Of a DNA stretch of 64,000 bases, positions 63,631 to 64,000 are shown piece by piece. The position numbers were made by a program, and so were the translations under genes. The notes under the pieces were generated by a model. It ran no database searches. It saw only the letters and a list, made by a program, of their open reading frames with translations, and was not told the origin of the DNA. Position 1 is the first letter of the stretch. Every line of letters begins with the position of its first letter. The stretch lies in assembly GCA_034336665.1 (NCBI GenBank), contig JAPFBE010000003.1:62353352-62417351 (forward strand). Reading direction: 5' to 3'. The stretch comes from Luscinia megarhynchos. Its lineage: Eukaryota; Chordata; Aves; Passeriformes; Turdidae.

Positions 63631-63781
63631 CCCATCAAAGCAGGGTGATGATGATTCTGTTCGTGCTGGAGATGGAGTGGGTGCTGAGCACGGGCCAGGA
63701 CAAGCACTTCACGTGGCACTGCTCGGAGAGCGGCCAGCGGCTGGGCGGGTACCGCACCAGCGCCGGCGCCTGCGGCCTGCA
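63631..63781 (+). CDS. WDFY2: WDFY2 coding exon 5 (last exon in window)
   Basis: A 151-bp exon encoding Ala-112 to the second base of Gln-162. It includes HQSRVMMILFVLEMEWVLST, then GQDKHFTWHCSESGQRLGGY, then RTSAGACGLQ. It forms WD40 blade 3 (STGQDKHFTW, with Asp-135 and Trp-140 in the blade-end pattern) and starts blade 4. The acceptor is TTTCAG. The donor is read as GTATCC at 63782, splitting the Gln codon; it is weaker than the other donors, and this boundary is the least certain of the five. From about 63658 on nearly every codon ends in G or C, unlike exons 2-4. Confidence 0.95.
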
Positions 63782-64000
63782 GTATCCTCTGATGAGCTTC
63801 TGCCTGGGCACTCCAGCAGCCCCATTTGTTTGGCTGATGGCCTCCACATTTTGTGCCCTCTGTGGATTCACTGCTTCAAGAGAGAAACTGTTATTTAAAG
63901 CCAATTTAAAAAACTGTCAGTTCTCCTTGCTTTGTCTCCTTAATGCGTTGTGGCATATTTAGGTCTAACCATTTTTGAGCTCTACAATGGACAATCTGCA
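63782..64000 (+). other. WDFY2: Start of WDFY2 intron 5
   Basis: The sequence drops abruptly from GC-rich exon to AT-rich intron just after the donor. The frame of exon 5 runs on into the intron for a while but loses all similarity to WDFY2 after Gln-162. The next exon is beyond the right edge. Confidence 0.85.

Larger units (their letters stand above)
13479..63781 (+). other. WDFY2: WDFY2 gene, 5' part (coding exons 1-5; gene continues to the right)
   Basis: WDFY2 is a cytosolic scaffold with a seven-bladed WD40 propeller and a FYVE zinc finger that binds PI3P on early endosomes. In mammals it has been reported to bind AKT and PKC-zeta and to affect endosomal signalling and cargo sorting. 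The five exons give an almost unbroken match to the N-terminal propeller (about residues 1-162 of about 400), with compatible splice phases at every junction. It is WDFY2 rather than its paralogue WDFY1: exon 3 reads SCMSFNPETRRLSIGLDNG, where WDFY1 differs at most of these positions. The FYVE domain is not in the window. The one anomaly is a one-base excess in exon 1. Confidence 0.95.

Noticed and set aside
1..64000. CRISPR arrays, operons, phage or integrative elements, tRNA or rRNA genes
   Set aside because: Nothing of this kind is visible; the window is eukaryotic nuclear DNA with spliced exons.

Overview
This is vertebrate nuclear DNA, almost certainly from a bird. The evidence for a bird is several CR1 LINE fragments of avian type, a solo LTR of a common avian ERVL-like family, and widely spaced short exons in AT-rich DNA with one sharp CpG island. 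I see no prokaryotic-style gene packing, operons, CRISPR arrays or tRNA/rRNA genes.

The only gene I can support is the 5' part of WDFY2 (WD repeat and FYVE domain containing 2, also called ProF) on the + strand. Five coding exons can be placed to the base by splice-site phase and continuity of the protein: 13479-13616, 45169-45236, 50323-50396, 57211-57265 and 63631-63781. Together they encode about the first 162 of roughly 400 residues, covering the first three WD40 blades. The remaining blades, the FYVE zinc finger and the 3' UTR lie beyond the right edge. Intron 1 is very long (31.5 kb); introns 2-4 are 5.1, 6.8 and 6.4 kb.

Layout: 1-13,070 is intergenic, with a roughly 425-bp CCTT microsatellite at the left edge and a minus-strand CR1 copy at about 7.1-7.9 kb. 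A TATA-less CpG-island promoter covers about 13,070-13,830. Intron 1 carries a short plus-strand CR1 piece (about 32.4 kb), an ERVL-like solo LTR (35.1-35.65 kb) and an older minus-strand CR1 (38.6-39.1 kb). Intron 4 carries another minus-strand CR1 fragment (about 58.9-59.1 kb) and a pyrimidine-rich block with an unusually long open frame (60,380-61,606).

Points that deserve a second look are an apparent one-base insertion in WDFY2 exon 1 that breaks the conserved reading frame, a strong in-frame downstream ATG that would bypass it, an inverted pair of YY1-like sites next to an E2F-like site in the promoter, an intra-exonic GC spike in exon 5, and the 408-codon open frame in intron 4. I did not find a convincing undescribed biological system.
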